A stretch of 64,000 nucleotides of DNA from Chiua virens. Taxonomy: Eukaryota > Basidiomycota > Agaricomycetes > Boletales > Boletaceae. This document shows positions 50,175-63,049 of the stretch, one piece after another (the first letter of the stretch is position 1; every line of letters begins with the position of its first letter). A program made the translations under genes and the position numbers. The stretch is taken from contig JAHNUO010000019.1 in assembly GCA_019787685.1 (NCBI GenBank), forward strand, positions 434,001 to 498,000, in the 5' to 3' direction. The notes under the pieces were generated by a model. It was not told where the DNA came from, did not search any database, and saw only the letters and a list, made by a program, of their open reading frames with translations.

Positions 50175-51423
50175 CAGTAGACTTTCTCATAATGCATGCG
50201 GTAATGATGCATAAATCTCATCTTGCATGGACTTTTGTGTTCCACCACAGTGGAGTGCAGGAGTTATGCAAAATTTTGCATAAGTAATACTGCATCACAT
50301 CAGGACCCAAAATATGCAGTATGACATGCTCATTTTGCACTGTGCTAGATAATTGGAATGAAGAGCCTCAGTCATGGCAACCTCCATTGCTGGAACTTGC
50401 ATCTGAGGAATGATACCCAGTGAGAAGTAATGATATGGGATTGTATGCCAGCATGTGTAAATGTAGGCCATAGCTTGATATATTGTACATTTGAATAGGA
50501 AATGGACATGACCATAGGTTCTATGTCTATGAGCCTGTATGTACACTACCATCCAGCTATGTTCATAGCTCTCATAGGTTTGCATAGCACTGGATCCTAC
50601 TCAAAGTCATCTACCTCATTCTATGTCAATGTAGTGATTTCAATAAGCAAGCACATGGATACACTCATGCAATTCTATGCACAGCTAGCAGTCAAGAGGA
50701 GCAATGCCACATACCCACAGCCCCAGTGGCCCCTTCCATCCCACACCCTACTAGTACATTGGATGTTCTCTTTGTCCAGATCCTGTCTTTGACCTAATAG
50801 TAGTCAAATATCTTATACCTCTCTTGAGATAGGGAGAGACATACCAGTTTATCTGCCTCCTCTTTGTACTATTTCTGTGCACAACCCACAGTGTAGTGTA
50901 AGTATAACTATAATATAAACAGGATAGACATACTGCTGTCTCTGTTGAGAGCACCATGTGGTACTTATTGAATTCTTCATGTGTTCCACTCAATATCAAT
51001 TTGAAGATGAGGTGGCCATTGTTGTAGCTGTCCATCATCAGATGGCTGTTGAATGCGGAAAGATTATTGAGGTCAAGTCCGATGATGATGATGATGATGA
51101 AGAAGACATGCTCACCAGCACCCCAATCTCTTGTTCAGAGATGATTCAGCTGTGCAAGAAACTGTAGATGGGTTGCATTGCTTGGAGTCACACTGACACT
51201 TCTTTGGAGGTGGTAAGACAGCTTCACAAGCTTCATGGTGAGATGCAATGGGAGGAAATACAAATGGCAAAGCAGATGACATTGGACAGCCATTGGAAGT
51301 AGGCATTGATGTCACGCATGTCACTTTATGTTACATTATGTCACATGTATGGTGCTGCATATATGTTATATTGCATATGGGAAAAGTCTCCTCAACTCGT
51401 ATGCGTTATGAGCAAGTCTACTG
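50175..51423 (+). mobile_element. Decayed pogo-like DNA transposon (TA target site, CAGTAGACTT TIRs)
   Basis: The left end after TA 50173-50174 reads CAGTAGACTTTCTCATAATG. The right end, reverse-complemented up to TA 51424-51425, reads CAGTAGACTTGCTCATAACG. The two ends therefore form imperfect TIRs of about 28 bp flanked by TA. Inside, a plus-strand relic ends with an acidic run followed by SEMIQLCKKL and, in another frame, LEVVRQLHKLHGEMQWEEIQ. That arrangement fits the C-terminus of pogo/Tigger-type DDE transposases (family inference). The element is 1249 bp and not autonomous. From 50461 to 51300 I find only two CpG dinucleotides. Confidence 0.8.
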
Positions 51424-51812
51424 TATCTGCATCTGGCATGAGCGGGACTCTCAGTAGCCTGCTTTCCAAGTGATTGTCTCACAACATTTGTACATACCTG
51501 TCATAGTCCTACTACCAAAGACAGCCTTCAAATCGATATTTGGAGAAAACGAAAACATGAAGGGTGGCGGGATCTCTGTGACGCAGTTGCCAGTGGGAAG
51601 TCCACAGTTTTTTCTCACCCATCGAAAATGGAAACCGACTGGGAATTACGTGTAAAACTGGTGGATGGGTGTTCGCCGGAAAGAGGTTAGTTTGATGAAC
51701 TTGAATGCCATGAGTATGAAGTCTAGTACAGTAATATAAGTTCAAACATGTACTACTAGTCGAGTCATTGAGTATTGTGTCAATCCGTATCACAGAATAT
51801 CGTGGATCAAAA

Positions 51813-54800
51813 TTACCCTGTAGTACGCTCATCCAGAAACCGCTTCCATCCCGGAAACCTTTCGTCATCGAGTTGTATCATTGGCTCGCATACACCCAAC
51901 AACTCTGGTGGTACGCCACCTTCCTTGCACAGCTGCATGGTTTGGACGAAATACTCGTTTGATTTCATTTGATCACCGAAGAGCACCTTCACTTCCCCAA
52001 GGGCTCTCAGAGAGAATGCCTTGGTTTCAATATTACCACAGGTGTCACAATGTGCGACGACGTCGGCGAGGAATCGTTGTGCTTTAGAGTAGTCTCTTGC
52101 ATACAGCTCATTCCGACCCTGGATGTAGAGAATGCGCAGAAAGTCAGTGGAGGATGAAGTGGCCACCACGTTGAGAGTATCAATGCAGCGTTTCGAAAGA
52201 TCTCGAGAGAGGTCGTGATCCCCCATGTGAGAAGCCACCGCCGACTTGTATGTCAGAATTGATGTAGTGAGCGAGAAGTTGCCGTTGACCAATTCCTGCG
52301 CTTGAGCCAGAAGTCGGAATGCTGCATCAAATTTATGTTGCAGGAATACTGAATCTGCCAAAACTCTGAGAAATGCCCAGCAGTCCCACACATCAGATGA
52401 CATGCAATCCAATCGGATGGACTCGAGATACTTCTGGACTTCTTCCGGCGTGTTATACCCATGGTGCATTCTTGCTTGCCAATGATGTACACGCGATTTT
52501 AAACGGTGCCAACTGTCGTCCATGGTGTGTAAAAAGAGCTTGTCGATGTCTTTAGACGATGAGTGCATCCTCGACCAGTCAAGCACGAAGCAAGTCGCAG
52601 CCTTTCTTTTTTCGTCGAGGTACTGCCGGGAGGACTGAATGAAATCATGCAGAAGTTGCTGAGCACGTGAGAAATATCCGAGAGTATTGTATGCCAACGC
52701 AGCGTTGGACGCGCACACCGCAGCATCGTTGTGCTTTCCAACAGCAACGAATAGTGTGCTCGCAGCCGACTGGACTTCTACAGCAAAACGGAAATTTGAA
52801 AGCTCGTAAAAAAGACACCCGAGGGCAAATAGGCACTCTGCCTTCGAGGCTTTCTCCAAAGGGGTTCCTTCAGGCAGAGAGGAAACGATAGGACGGAGTG
52901 ACGTATGTCGTGGTTTGTGCCACTTGAGTCCGAGAAGAAATCTACGGCAAGCAGAAGTGATGTTTGGAATGTCAGGCGGTGGTTGTGCGATGTCGATTGC
53001 AATCAGGCATTCAATATTGAGATGATCGGAGACAAGGAAGTCTACACGGGAATTCTTCTCTCGGGATATTTCCTCAAGGGATTTATAGTACATGCTGCGG
53101 ATATCCTTAAGAAGCTCTAGCCCAGCGATTGGAAGCGTCTCGAGGAATAATCGGACAGGCGCAAGCATCGTTACGAATGCAGTGGAAGTATGGACCAGTG
53201 AGACCCTGCAAAGGGTGTCCGTGATTGATGATATACGTGGGACCGACGGGAATAGGCAGGTGAGATGGTCTTGATTGATGCCCTGCGGGAAGAAGGCAAT
53301 GATGCGAAGGACATGCAAAGCATCATGGCCGAGCGCCTTGACCGATGGGGATTCCAGAGACAACCTGATCGTGAATTCGAGGTTGTCCTTCCCATCACCG
53401 CTTTGCAACAACTCGCTCCTCTGTGAATTCCACCTGTCCGAGAGCACTTTTGCCGACCACTGATTCTCTCTGGCTGTGTATGCAAGAATGGAAATCGACA
53501 ATGGATGAAAGTCGACCGCGGCCAACAGTTCATCAATCTCCTTATCACTAATTTCATTGTGGTATATCTCCCTGAATGAGAGCCTTGCTGGTTCTCTCTC
53601 GAGTGGCGGGACGTCAAAGTGGGTCCACGAGACCCTCCGAGCGTTGGAACTCGTTCGTGATGTCAGCATGATTGTCGCCCCGCGAGTGTTGGCGACGTGA
53701 ACAATGAAATCCGATATCCGCATCGCCTCATTCCGATCCACTGCGTCCTCGAACGTCTCTGCGTCCTCGAGGACCACGAGCACAGAAGACAACCCAAGGT
53801 TCGTCATGATCTGGCGCGACCCCTCGGCATCCGATATTCGGAGGCCTAGAACGCTCGCTAAGCGATCCATGAACGAGGCAAAGGTAACTGTATTCGGATT
53901 CATGCCCGAATATGAAACAAAGAATCGGCGCCTATAGTGCCCGATAATGACATCTTCATTCATCACGGCCTTCGCTAAAGTGCTCTTCCCAATCCCACCC
54001 GGGCCAATCAGGGCGATGTGTCTGTCCTGAATTAGCATAGCATTGATAGCACCAAGCAGTTGTTCACGACCGAAGAACATCACTGGAGGCTGTGGGGGAG
54101 GATCCGGGAACAAACTGACACCTCATTAGTGACAGATCAGCAAGTACCAGCGACCGTCCTTACCTGGGAATGTCAGGTTTCTGCAGTAGAGCATATATCT
54201 CTTCCAAGGTAATATCAATGACGAGGTTTAAATTTTTCTAATGAGATTGTCAACGATACTTACAAGCACAGTGTAGACCATCGACGTACGCTAAATGTCT
54301 TGAAGGCTATATCTAGCTCGGCATTCCATGCACTGATATCTCTTACGTCAAACCTTGCACCAAACCATCTCCGCACGTGCCCGCGCCCCAGCGAACCCTT
54401 GATTCTCAATCCCAGGTCATCAACCGACCTGTTTCAATTAACATAAATTGAGTCGGACAGCATTGAGATGGACAAAGATACATACAACTGAAATGCACTC
54501 AATGCGCTCCTGTATGGTCCACCTATTCGACCCATCGAAGCCCCTTTTGCGGAGAACGCTAATGTTGCGCAAATAGCTCTACAACTGCGGGTGGGCTCGT
54601 TCAGACTATTTTTGCATTCGGTGTGTTTCTGTGGCGGCAATTACTGCTATTTCGAGCAGAGGTGATTGGGAGCGAGACAGACCTGCCAAAACGAGAGTAT
54701 CGTGGCAATATCTGTCAGAATTGCCTTTGCTTTGTCGATGGGGACTAGGTTAGCGATCTCTTGAATGACCTTGATTGTACCTTGCATCGTATTTTCCAGA

Positions 54801-55001
54801 TTTGTTCCCCGGCGGGTTTGTTCTCGATTGAGGATCATTGTTTTGGGAACTCTCTGTCAGTCAACCCAACCCAATAAGGATAGAGGTTAATAGAGGACCG
54901 TTTCCATTCCCATACACGACCAGGTTATGCTGGTCTCGACGAACATCATTGAAGCTGCCGATGTTTGCGGTTGCATTATGGCCAGTTTGATTGAACGACA
55001 T
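51813..55001 (-). CDS. NLR-type STAND protein (NB-ARC/NACHT-TPR), copy 1
   Basis: Multi-exon minus-strand gene. The short first exon (start 55001, MSFNQTGHNATANIGSFNDV) resembles the Asn/Gly-rich N-termini of basidiomycete NACHT proteins. Helical N-terminal exons follow (TIKVIQEIANLVPIDKAKAI; SVDDLGLRIKGSLGRGHVRR), then LEEIYALLQKPDIPS. The large exon (54113-51813) has the P-loop GPGGIGKST at its residues 37-45, a Walker B strand VLVVLEDAE, the TSR sensor, and the HPLSIS motif. A winged-helix region and TPR-like helices (ECLFALGCLFYELSN) follow. Such proteins oligomerise on ligand binding and trigger immune or self/nonself responses. No lesion seen. The first-intron boundaries are uncertain. 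Confidence 0.75.
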
Positions 55002-55539
55002 CAATCTCAGTCTGCCTTGGAGGTACCTGTGCAGAAAGCGTCAGTACAATAGCACCAGCTGCTGTTTTGAACATCACTCACTGGCACTTGTAGTTAAAAC
55101 GTTGATGGATGAATCAATGATACACGATAGAGATCAACAATCGGGACGGAGAATCAAAGTAAAATGAGGCTCCCGCTATCCCACGAAAATTGCGGTCTTT
55201 GGACATCGCTCCTTGAGCTCACCGGCCCAGGTGGAATGGAACACAAAGTGCCATGAGGTTACGTACGGTGGGTGTACCGAAACGGGTGAACACTGCCAGG
55301 CCTGGTAGACGAGCAACGTGGTGCAGCTTGCGTCCTTACACTTTGGCACCCTCTAACATACTGCCTTTCACCTGTTGATCATTGATCGACATCCTTTGCA
55401 AAGATTCCTCTAGGATCTCCAATAACATTATGGGTTCAGTAATGACGAGGGTCCGCCGGGAGAGCCCTAGAACAGAGACGACGAGGTAGATTTTCTCGAG
55501 GTACTACGAATTTATTTGTTTTCTCACCATAACTCGAGA
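55002..55539. other. Head-to-head region between NLR copy 1 and mini-exon array (i)
   Basis: About 0.5 kb. The same sequence, with small changes, lies between NLR copy 2 and array (iii) at 62515-63049, so the divergent promoter region was duplicated with both genes. A minus-strand frame (KIYLVVSVLGLSRRTLVITE) is kept in both copies but is unassigned. Confidence 0.6.
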
Positions 55540-56605
55540 CACCGTGACCCGGCCTCGCCCCCGTCTGTCTCTTCATCATTTTCTGAGGTTTGCACCCTCA
55601 CTCTTTCTGCGTGTTCAGCATTGCTTCAGCTACCATAGCCCTTGGCAGCGCTTGTACAAGATTACGATGAGGTTCGTGCGTGTCAGTGCTTCACTCTTTC
55701 CGTATCTGTGTTCACATTAAGCTCCAGCTACCGTCCTTCAAGTTGGCACAATCTCAAGTAGATGAGGAGACGCATCAGGGTGACCTTGCATCGGACCATG
55801 ATAAGGTTTGTGTCTGATTCACTCTTGTCTGCATCCGTGCTTAACATTGCTTCAGCCATCGCATGCACCCCCTGGATGGGATTATGATGAGGTTTGTGCA
55901 TGCCAGTACTTCATTCTTTTCTGTATCTGTGTTCACATTACATAAGCTCCAACTACCGTCCTTCAAGTTGGCACAATCTCAAGTAGATGAGGAGACGCAT
56001 CAGCCTGACCTTGCATTGGACCATGATAAGGTTTGCGTCTGCTTCACTTTGTCTGCATCCGTGCTTAACATTGCTTCAGTCGCCGCATCCTGGGAGCTCA
56101 AAGGCGGATGGTGCCCCTGGATGGGATCTTAATGAGGTTCGTGTGTCAGTGTTCCACTCTTTTCTGCATCTGCGTTTACATCGAGCTTCAGCCACAGTCC
56201 TTGGCACGATCTCAAACGGATGAGGGGACGCATCAGGCTGGCCCTGCATTTAGCCATGATGAGGTTTGTGACTGTTTCACTCTTTTCTGCGTGTGTTCAC
56301 ACTCCTTCAGCCGCCGTTCCGTGTATCATCCACCCATCTCCACGTGCATCAGGTGCAACCGTTCGAGGTTCTCCGTATCCCGTCACAGCCAGCACCTTCC
56401 GTACCGATGCCCTACCCTTCCGACCCACATCCACCATCATCAAAACCGCATTCACGGAGCGAACCCGATGTCACAATGCCCGGAAATCCACGAGTGAGTT
56501 ATCCCCTTTTTCGGCGATGTGCAGCACTCCTAACGGATGTTCTATACGCCCCTCGGTTAACAGTGGTATCATATATTCACAACTTGCTTTCGACGGAGGT
56601 CATGA
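55540..56605 (+). pseudogene. Mini-exon array (i), degenerate copy of the mini-exon gene
   Basis: Repeated 220-bp exon-intron units. Phase-0 exons end DHDK, DYDE or similar. They include LPSFKLAQSQVDEETHQ at 55728-55805 and again later, and PSHAPPGWDYDE at 55856-55891. A long exon follows (PPFRVSSTHLHVHQVQPFEV...), then a terminal exon that stops early at TGA 56603-56605, unlike the gene at 58 kb. The CTACCATAG exon near 55639 contains an in-frame TAG. No Crinkler-like header is visible upstream. Probably a dead partial duplicate. Confidence 0.6.
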
Positions 56606-56799
56606 GGGAAACCACGTGCCAAAGGCACGTTGAAACCGAATCATACACCCTAGGTGTGTTTCGTTCTAGTGCTGGGGACTACACATGATCGTTCACATCC
56701 CATTCAAAGCCACCACTCATGAATGTCACGACTCGACCCGCTTAAATAATTGGCAACTTCCTGCCGGCCACGAAGATACATTTTGAATAACGGTATCAA

Positions 56800-57720
56800 C
56801 ATGAATGATGTGCTGTTGTTGACCTTGCATATTCGTTTTCTATCCTTAATACGCCCGTGTCCCACTGACTGCTTGTATATGTTACTTCACACATGCGTAC
56901 AACTCTGTAATCTACTATGTCAACCAATTGATTGAGATCTTCTAATACTCTAGATCGTCACATTTTCAGAATTGTGCACTGTGTACACCGCGTAAGATTC
57001 AGAACAAGTAGTTGAATGGTGAGTGCACCTCAAGTGACTCGAACGTTGACTCTACGTATTGGAAGGCTTGCATTTACCTTGCTTCAAGTTCACAGATCCG
57101 GAAGCGCGTGGTGTATATTTAATATACATTAATATGGACAATGACATAGTGGTCGATTCGGTAGTCGATGGATCATCTGGCATGGATAGCTGGGATCGAG
57201 CTTCTACAGTAGAAGAAGACTCTTGAAGTCGAGCCTGCTCGCTCGACGGTATAGGTACGACAACCACGGGATCAGAAAGTACGACGCGCCTCTAAGCATG
57301 ATATGTAACGAGTCAATCCGATGAGACAACAAGAGACTTCAAGTTACGGGATCGCAGCATGAACGATTTCAGCGTGACAGCGTACGTGTCGTGCGCCAGA
57401 TTCTGGGCCAAATCCAGTGAGGTGATCTTGTGAGACGCGTTTGTGAATAATCCAAGGGCCGCACGATGGCATACGCACAAGTTTAGAACGTCACTAGTCT
57501 CAGTAATCGGCTTCTCCAATGCCTCCGCTACTCACAACAATCTCATACACCAGTGTCGTTTCGCGGTGAGTCCTGTGTCGGTCACTCCAAGCACATAGTT
57601 GACTCCAAATGGTGCCGTTCTTGATGCCAGTGGCCGTGTGGACGAGGGCATGCCTAAGTGGAAGGGGTATCATGGGAGGGTCAGAGACACTGGCAGTATG
57701 ATGATGTGCGCCGTCCGTGT
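56800..57720 (-). pseudogene. Partial diverged copy of the ATG13-RPP30 intergenic region and RPP30 3' half
   Basis: 56800-57050 matches 40770-41040 (TATTCGTTTTCTATCCTT and CTGTGTCCCACTGACTG-type blocks). The minus strand 57519-57050 then matches the end of RPP30: an intron-containing segment coding HRAALGLFTNASHKIT and LDLAQNLAHDTYAVTLKSF corresponds to NLAHDACAVTPKSLV in RPP30. The catalytic-fold exons and the start are absent. The intron is retained, so it is a DNA duplication, not a retrocopy. Confidence 0.65.
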
Positions 57721-58001
57721 GAGGTTAGGTGGTGACTCCATGCATCCAAGACTTCAAACTCAGCTGTGTCACTTGCGAATGGACAATCCGAAGGGACCAA
57801 GCGTTCAACCCAACTACATTAATCCTCAGTCATCGACATCCCCCGAGGAATGGTTTGATTTCAGCATCACCACAAGGCATTCCAGCGACGACATTCCCCC
57901 GGAAACAGACACTCTCCAATCCTCACCCCGGCCCTTCAGAGGTTCGAGCTTATGTATTCAGTTGTGTCTCTGATGTGACAAACTCTTCGTCCCTGCCACA
58001 G

Positions 58002-59156
58002 ACAATTTTCTCCTCAATTGCTGGTGGCATCATCTTCGTAAACTGTATTTCGACAACAAAAACTGTGACATACCTGAAAAGAAAATTAGCGAGGCAGATA
58101 CAAAGTCACTGTGGCGATATAGACACGGACGCTCTCCATTTCTACAAAGCTTGTTTTCCGTTCTATGGCTGTACCCACTTCAAGGGATTTGTTACTGATC
58201 ACGATGCCTCATTGACTCAAGGAATTCTATCTGATGTCTTTGGCGAGGTTCCTCTAGGACATGTTCATGTTGTCATTGAATCGCCTCGTGAGTCTAGTGG
58301 TTGATCCCATGACCTCACATTCTCAGACTTGAATGCGATTCTGACTTTTTTCATTTTTGCCGCTTTTCCTGACCTATGATCACCGGTGTATCCGTCAGAT
58401 GTCCGGTTTGATTGCCTATCAAATGTCCCGATTGGTCCCATGCTACGTTTCCAGCCTGATTTGCCAAATGTCAGGTCATGTACTCCCAATGTAGGTGACT
58501 ATGATGAGGTTCGTGTCTGGTTCACCCTTTTCTGCATTTGTGTTCACATTGCTTCAGCTACCGTCCTTTGCACGATCTGTTGATCCTTACATAGATGAGG
58601 AGAGGCGCCGGGCTGACTTTGCATTAGACTACGATAAGGTTTGTGACCGCTTCAGTCCTTTCTGCATCCATGTTCACATTGTTTCAGCCACCGCATCCTC
58701 GGACATCGGAAATTGTCCCTGTATTTGACTATGATGAGGTTTGTCCCTGTTTCGCTCTTTCTGTGTCTGTGTTCACCTTCAGCCGCCGTTCCGTCTATCA
58801 TTCGCCCATCTCCATGTACATCAGGTGCAACCGCTTGAGGTTCTCCATATTCCGTCACAGCCAATGCCTTCCATACCAATGCCCTACCCTTCCGACCCAC
58901 ATCCACCATTATCGAAAACACATTCACGGAACGAACACGATGCCACAATGGCTGGCGATGCAGGAGTGAGTTTTCCCCTTTTTTCGGCGATGTGCAGCGT
59001 TCTTAACAGATCCTTTATGCACCCCTTGGTTAACAGTGGCATCATATATTCACAAATTTCTTCCAAGAGAGTTCACGACAGAAATTGCCTTCCACAGAGC
59101 AAGCCGCTGCCTCGCAAATCCCCCAAGGCACGTCGCAACCAAGCCAAGTAGCCTAG
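58002..59156 (+). CDS. Mini-exon gene with Crinkler-like N-terminal domain
   Basis: Exons 58002-58287, 58399-58508, 58558-58638, 58688-58738, 58784-58965 and 59037-59156. The last introns are 49, 49, 45 and 71 nt; the first is 111 nt. The first exon encodes a roughly 95-residue ubiquitin-like fold (TKTVTYLKRKLARQI, FYKACFPFYG, GHVHVVIESP) that resembles the N-terminal domain of Crinkler proteins (inference). The mini-exons end in DYDE or DYDK. The long exon gives HLHVHQVQPLEV and YPSDPHPP. The terminal exon ends PSQVA and TAG at 59154-59156. The true first exon and start were not found; no in-frame ATG lies in this exon. It is convergent with NLR copy 2. Confidence 0.5.
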
Positions 59157-59325
59157 GTGTGTTTCTTTCTCGGGGACCACCCTTGATCATTAACATCCCA
59201 TTGAAAGCCAATGTTGAGGATTGTCACGACTCGGCGAGGTGGGTATTTTTTAGCCTTGATGTTGGGTACAATGTTACATGTAGTTGAGTCATTGAATATC
59301 TGCTAATCCGTATTGTGGATCGAAA

Positions 59326-62300
59326 TTACTCTATAGTAATACGCTCATCCAGAAACCGCTTCCATCCCGGAAACCTTTCGTCATCGAGTTGTATCATTGG
59401 CTCGCATACACCCAACAACTCTGGTGGTACGCCACCTTCCTTGCACAGCTGCATGGTTTGGACGAAATACTCGTTTGATTTCGTTTTATCACCGAAGAGC
59501 ACCTTCACTTCCCCAAGGGCTCTCAGAGAGAATGCCTTGGTTTCAATATTACCACAGGTGTCACAATGTGCGACGACGCCGGCGAGGAATCGTTGTGCTT
59601 TAGAGTAGTCTCTTGCATACAGCTCATTCCGACCCTGGATGTAGAGAATACGCAGATAGTCAGTGGAGGATGAAGTGGCCACCACGTTGAGAGTATCGAT
59701 GCAGCGTTTCGAAATATCTCGAGAGAGATCGTAATCCCCTACGTGAGAAGCCACCGCTGACTTGTATGTCAGAATTGATGTAGTGAGCGAGAAGTTGCCG
59801 TTGACCAATTCCTGCGCTTGAGCCAGAAGTTGGAATGCTACATCAAATTTATGTTGCAGGAATACTGAATCTGCCAAAACTCTGAGAAATGCCCAGCAGT
59901 CCCACACATCAGATGACATGCAATCCAATCGGATGGACTCGAGATACTTCTGGACTTCTTCCGGCGTGTTATACCCATGGTGCATTCTTGCATGCCAATG
60001 ATGTACACGTGATTTTAAACGGTGCCAACTGTCGTCCATGGTGTGTAAAAAGAGCTTGTCGATGTCTTTAGACGATGAGTGCATCCTCGACCAGTCAAGC
60101 ACGAAGCAAGTCGCAGCCTTTCTTTTTTCGTCGAGGTACTGCCGGGAGGACTGAATGAAATCATGCAGAAGTTGCTGAGCACGTGAGAAATATCCGAGAG
60201 TATTGTATGCCAACGCAGCGTTGGACGCGCACACCGCAGCATCGTTGTGCTTTCCAACAGCAACAAACAGTGTGCTCGCAGCCGACTGGACTTCTACAGC
60301 AAAGTGAAAATTTGAAAGCTCGTAAAAAAGACACCCGAGGGCAAATAGGCACTCTGCCTTCGAGGCTTTCTCCGAAGAGGTTTCTTCAGGCAGAGAGGAA
60401 ATGACAGGACGGAGTGACGTATGTCGTGGTTTGTGCCACTTGAGTCCGAGAAGAAATCTACGGCAAGCAGAAGTGATGTTTGGAATGTCAGGCGGTGGTT
60501 GTGCGATGTCGATTGCAATCAGGCATTCAATATTGAGATGATCGGAGACAAGGAAGTCTGCACGGGAATTCTTCTCTCGGGATATTTCCTCGAGGGATTT
60601 ATAGTACATGCTGCGGACATCCTTAAGAAGCTCTAGCCCAGCGATTGGAAGCGTCTCGAGGAATAATCGGACAGGCGCAAGCATCGTTACGAATGCAGTG
60701 GAAGTATGGACCAGTGAGACCCTGCAAAGGGTGTCCGTGATTGATGATATACGTAGGACCGATGGGAATAGGCGGGTGAGATGGTCTTGATTGATGCCCT
60801 GCGGGAAGAAAGCAATGATGCGAAGGACACGCAAAGCATCATGGCCGAGTGCCTTGACCGATGGCGATTCTAGAGACAACCTGATCGTGAATTCGAGGTT
60901 GTCCTTCCCATCACCGCTTTGCAACAACTCGCTCCTCTGTGAATTCCACCTGTCCGAGAGCACTTTTGCCGACCACCGATTCTCTCTGGCAGTGTATGCA
61001 AGAATGGAAATTGACAATGGATGAAAGTCGATCGCGGCCAACAGTTTGTCAATCTCCTTATCACTAATTTCATTGTGATATATCTCCCTGAATGAGAGCC
61101 TTGCTGGTTCTCTCTCGAGTGGCGGGATGTCAAAGTGGGTCCACGAGACCCTCCGAGCGTTGGAACTCGTTCGTGATGTCAACATGATTGTCGCCCCGCG
61201 AATGTTGGCGATGTGAACAATGAAATCCGATATCCGCATCGCCTCGTTCCGATCCACTGCGTCCTCGAACGTCTCTGCGTTATCGAGGACCACGAGCACA
61301 GAAGACAACCCAAGGTTCGTCATGATCTGGCGCGACCCCTCGGCATCCGATATTCGGAGGCCTAGAACGCTCGCTAAGCGATCCATGAACGAGGCAAAGG
61401 TAACTGTATTCGGATTCATGCCCGAATATGAAACAAAGAATCGGCGCCTATAGTGCCCGATAATGACATCTTCATTCATCACGGCCTTCGCTAAAGTGCT
61501 CTTCCCAATCCCACCCGGGCCAATCAGAGCGATGTGTCTGTCCTGAATTAGCATAGCGTCGATCGCACCAAGCAGTTGTTCACGACCGAAGAACATCACT
61601 GGAGGCTGTGGGGGAGGATCCGGGAACAAACTGACACTTCATTAGTGGCCGATTAGTATATACCACCAACCGTCCTTACCTGGGAATGTCAGGTTTCTGC
61701 AGTAGAGCATATATCTCTTCCAAGGTAATATCAATGACGAGGTTTAAATTTTTCTAATGAGATTGTCAACGATACTTACAAGCACACAATGTAGACCATC
61801 GACGTACGCTAAATGTCTTGAAGGCCATATCTAGCTCGGCATTCCATGCACTGATATCTTTTACGTCAAACCTTGCACCAAACCATCTCCGCACGTGCCC
61901 GCGCCCCAGCGAACCCTTGATTCTCAATCCCAGGTCATTAACCGACCTGTTTCAATCAACATGAATTGAGTCGGACAGCGTTGAGATGGACAAAGATACG
62001 TACAACCGAAATGCACTCAATGCGCTCCCGTATGGTCCACCCATCCGACCCATTGAAGCCCCTTTTGCGGAGAACGCTAATGTTGCGCAAATAGCTCTAC
62101 AACTGCGGGTGGGCTCGTTCAGACTATTTTTGCATTCGGTGTGCTTCTGCGGTGGCAATTACTGCTATTTCGAGCAGAGATGATTGGGAGCGAGACAGAC
62201 CTGCCAAAACGAGAGTATCGTGGCAATATCTGTCAGAATTGCCTTTGCCTTGTCGATGGGGACGAGGTTAGCGATCTCTTGAATGACCCTGATTGTACCT

Positions 62301-62514
62301 TGCATCGTATTTTCCAGATTTGTTCCCCGGCGGGTTTGTTCTCGATTGAGGATCACTGTTTCGGGAACTCTCTGTCAGTCAACCCAATAAGGATAGAGGT
62401 TAATAGAGGACCGTTTCCATTCCCATACACGACCAGGTTATGCTGGTCTCGACGAACATCATTGAAGCTGCCGATGTTTGCGGTTGCATTATGGCCAGTT
62501 TGATTGAACGACAT
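59326..62514 (-). CDS. NLR-type STAND protein, copy 2
   Basis: Tandem duplicate of NLR copy 1, same exon layout, start at 62514. The large exon (61629-59326) is 767 codons versus 766. By eye I count about 32 substitutions. The P-loop GPGGIGKST is identical. Walker B reads VLVVLDNAE against VLVVLEDAE in copy 1. Substitutions cluster around the LRPVISSLPEETSSEKASK segment and the C-terminal end (DERITIE versus DERTTG). No lesion seen. Unlike copy 1 it sits tail-to-tail with the intact mini-exon gene. Confidence 0.75.
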
Positions 62515-63049
62515 CAATCTCAGTCTGCCTTGGAGGTACCTGTGCAGAAAGCGTCAGTACAATAGCACCAGCTGCTGTTTTGAACATCACTCACTGGCAC
62601 TTGTAGTTAAAACGTTGATGGATGAATCAATGATACACGATAGAGATCAACAATCGGGACGGAGAATCAAAGTAAAATGAGGCTCCCGCTATCCCACGAA
62701 AATTGCGGTCTTTGGACATCGCTCCTTGAGCTCACCGGCCCAGGTGGAATGGAACACAAAGTGCCATGAGTGGTTACGTACGGTGGGTGCACCGAAACGG
62801 GTGAACACTGCCAGACCTGGTAGACGAGCAACGTGGTGCAGCTTGCGTCCTTACACTTTGGCACCCTCTAACATACTGCCTTTCACCTGTTGATCATTGA
62901 TCGACATCCTTTGCAAAGATTCCTATAGGATCTTCAATAACATTATGCGTTCAGTAATGACGAGGGTCCGGGAGAGCCCTAGAACAGAGGCGACGAGGTA
63001 GATTTTCTCGACGAACTTTTTATTTGTTTTCTCACCATAACTCGAGACA
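62515..63049. other. Head-to-head region between NLR copy 2 and mini-exon array (iii)
   Basis: Duplicate of 55002-55539; same content, no separate gene supported. Confidence 0.6.

Noticed and set aside
51067..51105. Asp/Glu codon run as a microsatellite of interest
   Set aside because: It lies in the transposase relic and such acidic runs are normal in pogo-type C-termini.
53171..53617. Second minus frame within NLR copy 1 (and 60870-61133 in copy 2)
   Set aside because: Shadow of the NLR reading frame, conserved only because the DNA is duplicated.
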